A DNA stretch of 64,000 nt from Lachnospiraceae bacterium (GCA_017500935.1 JAFVXW010000016.1:124001-188000); one strand, 5' to 3'. Shown: positions 25,329 to 34,689, counted from the first letter of the stretch. Notes: generated by a model from the sequence alone, not told the origin. Numbers and translations: made by a program.

Positions 25329-25808
25329 ATGAAAAGAGAGGATTACATTTCCTGGGACGAATATTTTATGGCAGTGGCAAAGCTTGCCGGTATGCGTTCC
25401 AAAGATCCCAATACACAGGTTGGATGCTGTATCGTCAGCAGCGATCACAAGATACTTTCCATGGGTTATAACGGATTTCCGATGGGGTGCTCCGATGATG
25501 AGTTTCCCTGGGAACGTGAAGGGGAAGAGCTGGATACCAAATATCCGTATGTCACCCACAGCGAACTGAATGCCATTTTAAATTACAGAGGAGGCAGTCT
25601 GGCAGGAGCAAGCCTATATGTTTCCTTATTCCCCTGTAATGAATGTGCCAAAGCGATCATTCAGAGCGGTATCAAAGAAGTGGTTTATGACTGTGACAAG
25701 TATGCGGACTCTCCGTCGGTGCGTGCGTCCAAGCGCATGTTTTCGGCAGCTGGTGTGGCCTACAGACCTTACAGTAAGAGCGGAAAGATGGTCAGGATCG
25801 AGCTGTGA
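25329..25808 (+). CDS. comEB: Deoxycytidylate (dCMP) deaminase
   Basis: Zinc enzyme that deaminates dCMP to dUMP for thymidylate synthesis; cytoplasmic. The 159 residues include KDPNTQVGCCIV and YNGFPMGCSDDEFPW near the start, the zinc/catalytic motif THSELNAIL near residue 78 (His ligand and catalytic Glu) and FPCNECAKAII near 98 (two Cys ligands). This is the ComEB/dCMP-cytidine deaminase type of Firmicutes. GAGAGGA precedes the ATG. Same operon direction as rpiB, 53 bp apart. Confidence 0.93.
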   Translation: MKREDYISWDEYFMAVAKLAGMRSKDPNTQVGCCIVSSDHKILSMGYNGFPMGCSDDEFPWEREGEELDTKYPYVTHSELNAILNYRGGSLAGASLYVSLFPCNECAKAIIQSGIKEVVYDCDKYADSPSVRASKRMFSAAGVAYRPYSKSGKMVRIEL

Positions 25809-25842
25809 TCAGTGACCGGGTAAAAATGGAGTTTTATACAGA

Positions 25843-27009
25843 ATGAAATTGACAGGGCGAAAAATAGCTGCAGTATTGTGCGCGGTTATGATCCTTGCAG
25901 GTATTCCCGTGCTGACTGGTCATGCCTCCAAGATCGATCAGATCAAGGAGCAGATCAATCAGGAGCAGGAAAATAAAAAAGAAACAGAGAATGCGATTCA
26001 GGCAACAGAACAGAATATCAGCGGACTCAGCGGGGCAAAAAAATCCCTGCAGGGACAGCTTAACGGTCTGACGCAGGATCTGACAGAGATCAGTGAAGAA
26101 TTGGAGGAGATTGAGTCCAATATCATTGATAAAAATGCGGAGATTGAAGATACACAGCAGAAGCTGGAATTTGCCAAAGAGACAGAAGCAAAACAGTATG
26201 CCGATATGAAAAAGCGTATCCGGCGAATGTATGAGGATTCCAGCTATACCTATCTGGATATTCTGGGACGGGCGCATAATTTTGCGGATCTGTTGAATCA
26301 AAGTACGTATATTGAAAAGCTTTCCGATTATGACAGAAAGATGCTTCTGCAGTATGAGGCACAGCGTCAGGCGATTGAAGAGCTGGAGGCCAGACTGCAG
26401 GCTGAAAAAGTGGAGCTGGACGGCTTAAAGGCCGATGCGCAGACCCAGAAGGGCAAGATCACTGAAAGCGTAAATAAGACAAAAAATGGAATCGCCGGTT
26501 ACGAAAACGAAATCGCGGCGGCAGAAGCTTTTGCGGATGAACTGGGAAATCTGCTGACTGCCCAGGAGGCAAACCTGAAGGCTTTGCAGAAACAGCTGGA
26601 AGAAGAAATCGAAAAATCCCGTCTGGCGGCCCGGTCAAAATGGCGTGATATTTCGGAAGTAAGCTTTACGGAAGATGACCGTTATCTGCTTGCCAATCTG
26701 ATCTATGCAGAAGCGGGCAACCAGCCCTATGAAGGACAGGTTGCGGTAGGCGCCGTGGTGATCAACCGTGTTTTAAGTTCCGTATTTCCCAATACGGTAT
26801 CAGGCGTTATTTATCAGCATAAACAGTTTGCACCGGTTCTGGACGGACATCTGGCGCTTGCGCTGGCGCAGAACCGTGCGACGGCAGCATGTTACAGAGC
26901 TGCGGACGAAGCAATGAAGGGCTATACCAATGTGGGACAATGTGTGTTTTTCAGAACACCGATCCCGGGACTGACCGGTATTCAGATCGGAGATCATATT
27001 TTTTATTGA
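25843..27009 (+). CDS. Exported coiled-coil protein with C-terminal SleB-type cell-wall hydrolase domain
   Basis: A 388-residue protein: signal peptide (ending near VTGHA/LTGHASK, residue 28), a long coiled coil (about 30-110 and 150-260, Glu/Lys/Gln rich) similar to the PcsB/EnvC/FtsX-partner type, and a C-terminal Hydrolase_2 domain with LANLIYAEAGNQPYEGQVAVGAVVINR at about 285 (catalytic Glu of AEA) and ending at the last residue. SleB and CwlJ are cortex-lytic enzymes of spore germination, but coiled-coil fusions can also act in vegetative division through FtsEX. Third wall-hydrolase gene of the cluster. The coiled coil suggests its activity is controlled by a membrane partner; this is inference. 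Confidence 0.85.
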   Translation: MKLTGRKIAAVLCAVMILAGIPVLTGHASKIDQIKEQINQEQENKKETENAIQATEQNISGLSGAKKSLQGQLNGLTQDLTEISEELEEIESNIIDKNAEIEDTQQKLEFAKETEAKQYADMKKRIRRMYEDSSYTYLDILGRAHNFADLLNQSTYIEKLSDYDRKMLLQYEAQRQAIEELEARLQAEKVELDGLKADAQTQKGKITESVNKTKNGIAGYENEIAAAEAFADELGNLLTAQEANLKALQKQLEEEIEKSRLAARSKWRDISEVSFTEDDRYLLANLIYAEAGNQPYEGQVAVGAVVINRVLSSVFPNTVSGVIYQHKQFAPVLDGHLALALAQNRATAACYRAADEAMKGYTNVGQCVFFRTPIPGLTGIQIGDHIFY

Positions 27010-27086
27010 TATCCGCCGGAACAGAAAAAAATTTAAATTTTTAAAAAAAATATGTGGCAAATCAGCCATTGGAGGGAATATATATT

Positions 27087-28175
27087 ATGAGTAAGATAAT
27101 TTTGACGGGTGACCGCCCGACCGGAAGACTGCATGTAGGACATTATGTAGGCTCTTTAAGACGCCGCGTAGAACTGCAGAACTCCGGAGAATTCGACGAT
27201 ATTTTCATCATGATCGCCGATGCACAGGCTTTGACTGACAACGCAGATAATCCTGAAAAAGTGCGCCAGAATATTATTGAAGTTGCGCTGGATTATCTTT
27301 CCTGTGGTCTGGACCCTGCAAAGTCCACTTTGTTCATCCAGTCTCAGGTGCCTCAGCTGACCGAGCTTTCTTTCTATTACATGAATCTGGTTACCGTTTC
27401 CAGACTGCAGCGCAATCCTACTGTTAAGACTGAGATCCAGATGCGTAATTTTGAGACAAGCATTCCGGTTGGATTCTTTACTTATCCGATCAGCCAGGCA
27501 GCAGATATCACTGCATTCAAGGCAACTGTTGTGCCTGTTGGCGAGGACCAGCTTCCTATGATCGAGCAGACCAAGGAAATCGTGCGCAAGTTTAATTCTG
27601 TGTACGGTGAAGTTTTAGTTGAGCCCGAAGTGCTGCTTCCCAGCAACAAGGCATGTCTGCGTCTGCCCGGTACTGACGGCAAGGCGAAGATGAGTAAGTC
27701 TTTAAACAACTGTATTTACCTGTCTGACTCCAACGAAGAAGTACGCAAGAAAATTATGTCCATGTTCACAGACCCGAATCATCTGCGCGTAGACGATCCC
27801 GGTCAGGTGGAAGGCAATCCTGTATTTATTTATCTGGATGCATTCTGCCGCGATGAACATTTTGAACGTTATCTGCCCGATTATCCGAATCTGGATGCCC
27901 TTAAGGCACATTACACCAGAGGCGGTCTGGGTGACGTAAAGGTAAAGAAGTTCTTAAACAATGTTCTGCAGGAAGAACTCGAGCCCATCCGTCAACGCAG
28001 AAAAGAATGGGAAAAGAACATCCCCGAAGTATATCGTATTCTTGAAGAAGGCAGCAAGAGAGCAGAAGCTGTTGCGGCCCAGACTCTGGCTGAAGTAAAG
28101 CGTGCGATGAAGATCAACTATTTTGAAGATCAGGAACTGATCGCAGAGCAGGCAAAGCGTTTCGGCGAACAGTAA
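27087..28175 (+). CDS. trpS: Tryptophanyl-tRNA synthetase
   Basis: Class Ic aminoacyl-tRNA synthetase charging tRNA-Trp; 362 residues. Seen: [15 protein letters not shown] with the HIGH-like motif at residues 16-19, [12 protein letters not shown] near 50, [14 protein letters not shown] near 155, and AKMSKSLNN near 205 (KMSKS loop). The ATG at 27087 has GGAGGG in front; the frame is open 11 codons upstream without a site. No T-box leader (no GGTGGTACCGCG-type element) is present in the 77-base gap after the previous gene. Terminator follows. Confidence 0.95.
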   Translation: MSKIILTGDRPTGRLHVGHYVGSLRRRVELQNSGEFDDIFIMIADAQALTDNADNPEKVRQNIIEVALDYLSCGLDPAKSTLFIQSQVPQLTELSFYYMNLVTVSRLQRNPTVKTEIQMRNFETSIPVGFFTYPISQAADITAFKATVVPVGEDQLPMIEQTKEIVRKFNSVYGEVLVEPEVLLPSNKACLRLPGTDGKAKMSKSLNNCIYLSDSNEEVRKKIMSMFTDPNHLRVDDPGQVEGNPVFIYLDAFCRDEHFERYLPDYPNLDALKAHYTRGGLGDVKVKKFLNNVLQEELEPIRQRRKEWEKNIPEVYRILEEGSKRAEAVAAQTLAEVKRAMKINYFEDQELIAEQAKRFGEQ

Positions 28176-28201
28176 ATTTTATATTGCATATAAGTGGTGA
28201 C

Positions 28202-28234
28202 CCTGCCGGTTGTAAAAGACCGGCAGGTTTTTTT
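28202..28234 (+). terminator. Terminator of trpS
   Basis: Perfect 9-bp stem CCTGCCGGT/ACCGGCAGG, eight-base loop, run of seven T. Confidence 0.95.
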
Positions 28235-28354
28235 GTACGACAGGAAAAAATCTGTTTTGAACACCTTTTTTTCACAATTTCATGGTAAGATATCGGAAAA
28301 ATAAAGTAATTGGGACATGTGAAATCGTTACAGGACAAAGGAAAGTGAGAAAAA

Positions 28355-30058
28355 ATGAAGGCAAAACAGTTAACAGCATTATGTTTATGTACCGCATTGC
28401 TGATGGCAGGCTGTGCGGCAAAGGATGCCGGCAGCAGTCAGCAGAGTGCTCAGCAGCAGACAGCAGCTTTGACGCAGCAGGAACAGGGAGAGCATAAAAC
28501 CGCTTATCCGGATGCGGTTCAGATCGTTCTGGCAGATGATGCGATCACCGTAGACGGTGAGGCAATTTCAGGCGATGATACCGATGCCGTATATGCAGCC
28601 AACGATATCGTATATTATGAGGCCGGTAAAGATTTTACCTATGGTGAGGGCACAGAAGCTGACGAGCATGAAAAAGAAGAAGCGGATGCTCATACAGTTG
28701 TTCACATCACACAGCCCGGAACCTACGAAATTACAGGCGGGCTGTCTGCAGGACAGATTGCGGTTGATCTGGGAGAAGATGCGGAAGATGATCCTTCTGC
28801 GGTGGTAACTCTGGTTTTAAACGATGCAGATATTACCTGCAGTGTGGCTCCGGCGGTTATTTTTTATGAAGTTTACGAATGCAGTTCTTCTGAGGAAGAA
28901 GATGCGGTAAAGGATGTGGATACTTCTGCGGCCGGTGCCAATGTGATCATTGCAGATGGTTCTGTCAACAACATTGACGGCTCTTATGTGGCGAGAATTT
29001 ACAAATCCGTGGAACTCAATGAAGCGGGAACCGAAGTGGTGGACAGCAAAAAGCTGCACAAATATGATGCTGCTTTTTATTCCAAAAAGACCATGAATAT
29101 CAATGGCGGTGCAGACGGCAGCGGTGTGATCAATATTACAGCGGAAAATGAAGGCCTGGATTCTGAACTGCATCTGACCTTAAATGGCGGTATTGTAAAT
29201 ATTACTTCCGGTAATGACGGCATCAATACCAATGAGGATAATGTTTCCGTTACAACGGTAAACGGCGGAACACTTAATATCGTGGTGGATGGCGCGACCG
29301 GTGAAGGCGACGGCATCGACTCCAACGGCTGGCTTGTGATCAACGGCGGTACTGTGACTGCCTCCGGCTGCGGTATCAGCATGGATGCAGGTATCGACTC
29401 TGATATGGGTATTCACATCAACGGCGGCAGTGTGGCGGCAGCCGGAAATATGCTGGATCATATTTCTGACAGTGCACAGAATTATGCGGTATTTTCCTTT
29501 GCGCAGAGTCAGGCGGCAGGCGATACCTATACGCTGAAAACGAAAAGAGGAAAAACGGTGGCAGAATATACACCGGTGAATGACTTTACCTATCTGGTAT
29601 TTTCTGATGCTGACCTGACAGACGGCACTTACACGCTCTGGAAAGGCGATACACAGCTGGCAGGTGCAAAAGGCAGCAGCAACATGGGCTTTCCCGGTGG
29701 TATGAGCTTCCCCGGCGGAATGGATTTTCAGGGAGGTAGCTTCCCCGGCGGTATGGAGATGCCTGAGGGAATGGAGATGCCAGAGGGTAGCTTCCCCGGC
29801 GGTATGGAACTGCCTGAGGGCGGTTTCCCTGGCGGCATGGAGATGCCGGAAGGAATGGAGTTCCCCGAGGGAATGGAGATGCCTGAAGGCGACTTCCCCG
29901 GTGGCATGGAAAAACCGGAAGGAAACGGCGGAGGCTTTGGAGGCGGCCGTGGTTTCGGCAGAGGTGATTTTGGCGGAGAAAATGCAGAAGTTTCTGAGGA
30001 ATTTGTGATTGAAGCAGGCGGAAGCTATTTCAATGCGGTTGTCCCTGCGACAGAGTAG
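28355..30058 (+). CDS. Cthe_2159-like carbohydrate-binding lipoprotein with Met-Pro-Glu-Gly repeats
   Basis: A 567-residue predicted lipoprotein: LLMAGCAA lipobox with Cys20, Gln/Ser/Ala linker, then a right-handed beta-helix region rich in INGG and SGNDGIN repeats (about residues 115-370), as in the Cthe_2159/DUF4353 family of calcium-dependent binders of cellulose and acidic sugars. The final 130 residues contain about ten imperfect copies of FPGGMEMPEGM-type units (about 450-525), a Gly/Arg/Phe patch, and a short closing beta segment. AAGGAAAGTGAG precedes the ATG. Surface glycan binding or matrix assembly is likely; the repeat tail has no function I can name. Stands alone between two terminators. 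Confidence 0.8.
   Translation: MKAKQLTALCLCTALLMAGCAAKDAGSSQQSAQQQTAALTQQEQGEHKTAYPDAVQIVLADDAITVDGEAISGDDTDAVYAANDIVYYEAGKDFTYGEGTEADEHEKEEADAHTVVHITQPGTYEITGGLSAGQIAVDLGEDAEDDPSAVVTLVLNDADITCSVAPAVIFYEVYECSSSEEEDAVKDVDTSAAGANVIIADGSVNNIDGSYVARIYKSVELNEAGTEVVDSKKLHKYDAAFYSKKTMNINGGADGSGVINITAENEGLDSELHLTLNGGIVNITSGNDGINTNEDNVSVTTVNGGTLNIVVDGATGEGDGIDSNGWLVINGGTVTASGCGISMDAGIDSDMGIHINGGSVAAAGNMLDHISDSAQNYAVFSFAQSQAAGDTYTLKTKRGKTVAEYTPVNDFTYLVFSDADLTDGTYTLWKGDTQLAGAKGSSNMGFPGGMSFPGGMDFQGGSFPGGMEMPEGMEMPEGSFPGGMELPEGGFPGGMEMPEGMEFPEGMEMPEGDFPGGMEKPEGNGGGFGGGRGFGRGDFGGENAEVSEEFVIEAGGSYFNAVVPATE
29688..29930 (+). repeat. Degenerate repeats encoding FPGGM / MPEGM units
   Basis: About 240 bp of imperfect 12-15 bp and 30-45 bp repeats encode alternating FPGGM and MEMPEG/MELPEG units. 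Third-position changes between copies show they are old enough to have diverged, but they are still prone to slippage. Confidence 0.85.
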
Positions 30059-30133
30059 AATGACAAGGAAAAAAGCAATATTCAAACAAACAGAAAATTG
30101 AATAAAATCAGGCAGTAAGATGCAAAGATCAGA

Positions 30134-30174
30134 CAGGCAAATTCGGAAAAATCGCGGATTTGCCTGCTTTTTTT
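30134..30174 (+). terminator. Terminator of the Cthe_2159-like gene
   Basis: 9-bp stem CAGGCAAAT/ATTTGCCTG with a 15-base loop, followed by C and seven T. It lies about 75 bases after the stop. Confidence 0.85.
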
Positions 30175-30283
30175 GCGGCAAAAGCAATCTTGATGGCGGA
30201 TAAATCATGGGGTATAATAAAAAAACAATACATTCCGTAAGGGAATGACAGGTATGACTGCGTGAAAAAGGGGGAGATACGCA

Positions 30284-30844
30284 ATGAAAAAGGTTGTGTT
30301 AATTGGGGATTCCATTCGCTTGATCGGCTACGGAAAACGCGTGGAAGGGTTGTTGGGAGATCAATGCAGAGTATGGCAGCCGGAGGATAATTGCCGGTTT
30401 GCAAAATATACGCTGCGGATGCTTTTTGATTATCAGCAGGAGATTCAGGATGCGGATGTGATCCATTGGAACAATGGACTTTGGGATGCCTGTGATATTT
30501 TTGGAGACGGTCCGTTTACGCCTTTGGAAGAATATGTGGAAAATATGCTGCGTATTGCGAAGCTGCTGCAGGCGAATGGGAGCAAGGTGATTTTTGCCAC
30601 CACAACACCGACCCACCCCGACTATCCCTATCACACATTGGAGCGTATACAGCACTATAATGAGGCGGTCGTTCCGCTTCTGCGTGCCCAGAGTGTGGAA
30701 ATCAACGACTTGTTTTCTGTGATGATCGATCACAGGATCGACGGTATTTGCGAGGATCAGATTCACTTAAACGCTATGGGCATCGAGCTGTGTGCTCTGC
30801 AGACGGCAGATGCGATCAAAAAAGCGCTGGGAGAAAAGGGATGA
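30284..30844 (+). CDS. SGNH/GDSL-family hydrolase
   Basis: A 186-residue cytoplasmic esterase or deacetylase-type hydrolase. Seen: block I VVLIGDSIRLIG (nucleophile Ser11), block III-like WNNGLWD near residue 64 (Asn of the oxyanion hole), and block V DQIHLNAMG near 163 with the catalytic Asp-x-x-His. Substrate unknown; deacetylation of esterified sugars is likely because the next genes are glycosidases. Its stop overlaps the next start (ATGA), and the Nudix gene is coupled in the same way, so this is a tight operon. GGGGGAGAT precedes the ATG. Confidence 0.85.
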   Translation: MKKVVLIGDSIRLIGYGKRVEGLLGDQCRVWQPEDNCRFAKYTLRMLFDYQQEIQDADVIHWNNGLWDACDIFGDGPFTPLEEYVENMLRIAKLLQANGSKVIFATTTPTHPDYPYHTLERIQHYNEAVVPLLRAQSVEINDLFSVMIDHRIDGICEDQIHLNAMGIELCALQTADAIKKALGEKG

Positions 30845-31911
30845 TAAAGAAATTTGGCTATAAGCCTGCTGATGCAGTGACGGCATTAGCCTTTGAAGAC
30901 CAGTATGTATGGGATTGTGCAGTGATCAAGGCAGAGGGCAAATATCATATGTTTTCCTCCGTCTGGGATAAAAGACTGGGATTTGGATGGAATTGGCTAT
31001 TTAACAGCCAGATCATCCGCAGCGTGTCGGATACGCCGGAGGGCCCCTATCGGTTTGCGGATGTGGTGCTTCCCCGTCGCGGCAGGGAATATTTTGATGG
31101 GATGAACACCCACAATACCTGTGTGAAGTTCTATAATGGCAAGTATTATCTCTATTATATGGGAACGACTTATGGGGATGAGATCCCCGGCGTGGGAGAT
31201 GTGATTTCCGGCGAGAGAGGACTGGAGGTCTGGAATCGGAAACGGATCGGACTGGCTGTGGCAGACAGTATCGAAGGTCCTTTTGTACGGCAGAATACGC
31301 CTCTTTTAGAGCCCAGAGATTGTTCCCATTGGGATTGTACCGTCACAACAAATCCGTCGGTGGTGATTCTGCCTGATGGAACAACCTATATGATTTATAA
31401 ATCCCGAAGAGGTACAGGGCAACCTTTGCAGCTGGGGATCGCGGCGGCAAAACAGCCGGAAGGCCCTTTTACCAGATTGACAGAAGGTCCTGTTTTACAG
31501 TTTGCAGATGAAAACTTTCATGTGGAGGACCCCTTTATCTGGTACGATGAACGCAGAAAAAAGTTTTGTCTGATCGCAAAGGACGATTGCAAAAACGGGT
31601 CTTGCGGTATTACCGGGGAATGGGGCGGCGGTTTCTATGCAGAAAGCGACGACTGTATTCATTTTGAAATAGCAAAAGAGCCCAAAGTCTATTCCAGAAC
31701 GGTTCTTTGGAAGGATGGGCATACCTCCAAACAGGGGAATCTGGAAAGACCGTACCTTTTGTTTGATGAGGATGGAATACCCACGCACCTGTTCTGTGCC
31801 AGCGGCAATGCCGCTGTACCTTACGATTTTCAGGGGAATACCTTTATTTTGTGCATGAAACTGGAACAGAATGAATCGGAGAAAAATACAAAGGAGTCGG
31901 TGCAGATATGA
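30841..31911 (+). CDS. Five-bladed beta-propeller glycosidase, GH43/GH117-like
   Basis: A 356-residue protein without signal peptide, starting at ATG 30841 in the ATGA overlap with the SGNH gene. Repeated blade motifs are visible: WDCAVIKAEGKYHMFSS, NTHNTCVKFYNGKYYLYYMG near 90, DCTVTTNPSVVILPDGTTYMIYKS near 165, and VEDPFIWYDERRKKFCLIAKDD near 225. The recurrent W/H-D start of each blade and the bulky aromatic lines are typical of clan GH-F/GH-J propellers; the order fits uncharacterised GH43- or GH117-like enzymes of gut Firmicutes. The exact family and substrate cannot be settled by eye. The operon includes an alpha-galactosidase, so a galactose-containing, possibly acetylated, glycan is a reasonable guess. 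Confidence 0.7.
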   Translation: MIKKFGYKPADAVTALAFEDQYVWDCAVIKAEGKYHMFSSVWDKRLGFGWNWLFNSQIIRSVSDTPEGPYRFADVVLPRRGREYFDGMNTHNTCVKFYNGKYYLYYMGTTYGDEIPGVGDVISGERGLEVWNRKRIGLAVADSIEGPFVRQNTPLLEPRDCSHWDCTVTTNPSVVILPDGTTYMIYKSRRGTGQPLQLGIAAAKQPEGPFTRLTEGPVLQFADENFHVEDPFIWYDERRKKFCLIAKDDCKNGSCGITGEWGGGFYAESDDCIHFEIAKEPKVYSRTVLWKDGHTSKQGNLERPYLLFDEDGIPTHLFCASGNAAVPYDFQGNTFILCMKLEQNESEKNTKESVQI

Positions 31912-32522
31912 GCAGGATCAAGGGTGTCAAAAGGCAGACAGATAACAGATTCCTGAATCTGTTTGAACTGCAGGCAGAACGCAGAAACGGGGATGTAAAG
32001 CCTTATTTCGTGGCTTCGAGAGTCAGACAGGCAGAAGAATTAAAGGCGGTGTCACACAATGACCGCTGTGACGGTGTGATCATCTACGGCGTTCACGGAG
32101 AAAAAAAGGATAAAGTGGTGCTGGTGCGTCAGTACAGATACCCCATCGGTGATTATATTTATGAGTTTCCTGCAGGACTTGTGGAAGCTGGAGAAGAGAT
32201 GGTAAGTGCCGGTGTACGGGAATTTTTTGAGGAAACAGGGCTGAAGCTTACACCCATCGAAACGGCAGGGGCATATCAGAAGCCTTTTTTTACCACAGTC
32301 GGAATGACGGATGAATGCTGTGGCACTGTGTATGGATACTGCGACGGGCTGCCGACCAATGAACATCAGGAAGCTTCGGAAGATATCCAGATTGTGCTTG
32401 CAGACAGGGAAGAATGCAAAAGAATCCTGCGGGAAGAAAATGTAGCGATCATGTGTGCCTACATGCTGATGCATTTTATCCATTGTGAAGGAGATCCGCT
32501 TGCATTTCTGGAAGAAATGTAA
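31908..32522 (+). CDS. Nudix hydrolase, ADP-ribose pyrophosphatase type
   Basis: A 204-residue cytoplasmic hydrolase of nucleoside diphosphate-linked compounds. The Nudix box is complete: GLVEAGEEMVSAGVREFFEE followed by TGL (pattern Gx5Ex7REUxEExGU) at about residues 89-111, preceded by VVLVRQYRYPIGDYIYEFPAG as in ADP-ribose and nucleotide-sugar pyrophosphatases. It starts in a four-base ATGA overlap with the propeller glycosidase. Its place in a glycosidase operon hints at a nucleotide-sugar substrate, but this is inference. Confidence 0.88.
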   Translation: MSRIKGVKRQTDNRFLNLFELQAERRNGDVKPYFVASRVRQAEELKAVSHNDRCDGVIIYGVHGEKKDKVVLVRQYRYPIGDYIYEFPAGLVEAGEEMVSAGVREFFEETGLKLTPIETAGAYQKPFFTTVGMTDECCGTVYGYCDGLPTNEHQEASEDIQIVLADREECKRILREENVAIMCAYMLMHFIHCEGDPLAFLEEM

Positions 32523-32558
32523 GCAGACAGCAAATATATACTTGCGGAGGAAGAGGTT

Positions 32559-34616
32559 ATGCTCAGATATAACAGTGCGGCCAGTCAGCAGCAGAGACTG
32601 GAACAGTTTTTGGAAGAATCTTTCAGTGCAAAGGGCGCGCAGCCTTTTTCATTTCATTATGACGGAAAATGGTCCAGAACATTTCTGGATGACTGGAAAT
32701 TTGAAAAAAGAAATGACGGTGTGGCTTATACTTCCCCGGACGGTCTGGTGGCAGCAGTGGAAGTGCGCACTTTTGAAGATTTTCCGGCGGTGGAATGGCT
32801 TCTGACCTTTGAAAATACCGCAGAAACAGACAGTAAGCTGATCGAGGATGTGAATGCGCTGGATATTCTGGTGGAGGCAGGGCCTTTTAGGACAGCGGGA
32901 ACCCAGCAGTATGGCGCAATGGACAATATTCTGTATTACAATGGCGGTTCTGACTGTAAGGCGGATGATTTTATTCCCTGTCAGGAAATACTGCACCATA
33001 TCTGCGTGCGTGAGGAGATGACTTTCGGCAGTAATCAGGGAAGACCGACCTCCGGTTCCCACGGCGCATTCCCCTATTTTAATATGCAGACCTACGATCA
33101 GGGTGTTTTCTTTGCCATCGGCTGGTCCGGACAGTGGAAAATGCGCATGAAAACCAGAAATCATGAAATGCCGGCAGTAAAAAAAGAATCTGCCTTTACC
33201 GGCGGTATGCCGGACCATATCGAAAGTTTTCAGTTTATCGGCGGTATGCCGGGAGTTTCCACCATTCTGTATCCGGGGGAAAAAATCCGTACTGCCCGCA
33301 TTTTGCTGATTCCGTGGAAGGGCACTGTGGAGGATTCCTTTAATGTAAGCAGACGTTTCCTGTTAAAGTATCATACACCCCATGTGGACGGAAAGCCTGC
33401 GGTACTGCCGCTTTCATTGGGCAGCTGGGGACATTTTGCATGGAAAAATAAAGAGGAGATCGATCTTGCGGTGCGCAGCGGTCTTCCACTGGATACCATG
33501 TGGATCGATGCCGGCTGGTATGGTCCTGCGGGAACCCAGTGTCATAATCCTTTACATAATGACTGGAGTGATCATGTGGGCTGGTACAGTCATGATCCGT
33601 CCCGTTATCCCAACGGACTTGGAGAAGTGGGGGAATATGCGCATAAAAACAATATGCGTTTTTTACTCTGGCTGGAGCCTGACCGTGCCAATGTGGATAC
33701 GCCGTCCTATCAGGCGCACCCGGAATATTATCTGAACTATCCGATGGGAAATTCCAGAATCCTGAACCTGGGTAAAGAGGAAGCATATCAGTGGGCATAT
33801 GACATGCTCAGTGAAAAAATCGAAACCTATCATCTGGATGTGATGCGCATTGATTATAATGTGGGCGCCATCGAATCCTGGGATGATTTTGATGAGGAAA
33901 ACAGACACGGTATCAGCCAGATCCGTGCAACGGAGAATTTTTACCGCCTTTGGAGTCAGCTGCGCAGACGTTTCCCGCATCTTCTCATCGATAACTGTGC
34001 ATCCGGCGGCAGACGTCTGGATTTTGAGGCAAATACCAACAGTGTAAGCCTGTTCCGTACCGACTTTTTGTGTTATGCGGATCACACGCCGGAAGGTCTG
34101 CAGGTGCAGACAGGCGGACTGGCACCCTTTGTGCCGCTGGCAGGCCTGCAGCATACACTGGAATCCAGCTGGTATAACTTCTTAAGTTCGCTGGCAGCAG
34201 GTATGGGAATTTCTCCGGAAATGGTGGAAAGTGCCATGAAGGATGAAGAGCAGATGAACAGACTGCGCAGACAGCTTGCGGTATTCAAGCGTGTACAGCC
34301 GATGTATGTGGGCGATTTTTATCTGTTTACTTCTGTGACTTTGAGTGAAAAAGACTGGTTTGCATACCAGATGAACAGACCGGAAGACGGCACAGCCTGC
34401 GTGCTGAGTGCCCGCAGACCTAAGTGCCCGATGTCCGCCGCAACTTATCAGCTGCATGGTCTGGAGGCAGAGGCACTTTATGAACTGGAGGATGCTCAGA
34501 CAGGCGCTGTGCTCGGTCATATGAGCGGAGAGGCGCTGATGACAGAAGGACTGACCGTGAAGCTTGACAAGCCCGCACAGGCGAGCCTTGTGTTTGTGAC
34601 GAAGGTGAATGCGTAA
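32559..34616 (+). CDS. Alpha-galactosidase-like enzyme, GH36 (second type)
   Basis: A 685-residue predicted cytoplasmic enzyme. Seen: N-terminal beta-sandwich, SWGHFAWKNKE near 290, DTMWIDAGWYGP near 310, LLWLEPDRAN near 370, MRIDYNVG near 430 with the nucleophile Asp, LIDNCASGGRRLD near 480, and LFRTDFLCYADHTPEG near 498 for the acid/base region. It differs clearly from the GH36 at 1862 (RIDYN instead of KWDMNR, shorter N-domain), so it belongs to another subgroup, possibly with a different linkage or aglycone. GCGGAGGAAGAGG precedes the ATG; 36 bp after the Nudix stop, so it is probably the last gene of that operon. No clear terminator follows. Confidence 0.85.
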   Translation: MLRYNSAASQQQRLEQFLEESFSAKGAQPFSFHYDGKWSRTFLDDWKFEKRNDGVAYTSPDGLVAAVEVRTFEDFPAVEWLLTFENTAETDSKLIEDVNALDILVEAGPFRTAGTQQYGAMDNILYYNGGSDCKADDFIPCQEILHHICVREEMTFGSNQGRPTSGSHGAFPYFNMQTYDQGVFFAIGWSGQWKMRMKTRNHEMPAVKKESAFTGGMPDHIESFQFIGGMPGVSTILYPGEKIRTARILLIPWKGTVEDSFNVSRRFLLKYHTPHVDGKPAVLPLSLGSWGHFAWKNKEEIDLAVRSGLPLDTMWIDAGWYGPAGTQCHNPLHNDWSDHVGWYSHDPSRYPNGLGEVGEYAHKNNMRFLLWLEPDRANVDTPSYQAHPEYYLNYPMGNSRILNLGKEEAYQWAYDMLSEKIETYHLDVMRIDYNVGAIESWDDFDEENRHGISQIRATENFYRLWSQLRRRFPHLLIDNCASGGRRLDFEANTNSVSLFRTDFLCYADHTPEGLQVQTGGLAPFVPLAGLQHTLESSWYNFLSSLAAGMGISPEMVESAMKDEEQMNRLRRQLAVFKRVQPMYVGDFYLFTSVTLSEKDWFAYQMNRPEDGTACVLSARRPKCPMSAATYQLHGLEAEALYELEDAQTGAVLGHMSGEALMTEGLTVKLDKPAQASLVFVTKVNA

Positions 34617-34654
34617 AAGAATACATAATGAAAATGATATATACGGAAGTATAC

Positions 34655-34683
34655 TTGACCAATTTAACCTCGCAGTTTACAAT
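34655..34683 (+). promoter_or_regulatory. Strong promoter in front of the unassigned structured RNA
   Basis: TTGACC (34655-34660), 17-bp spacer, TACAAT (34678-34683). Confidence 0.8.
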
Positions 34684-34689
34684 AAAGAA

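Noticed and set aside
27010-27086. T-box leader for trpS
   Set aside because: The gap is too short, and no T-box sequence or antiterminator was found.
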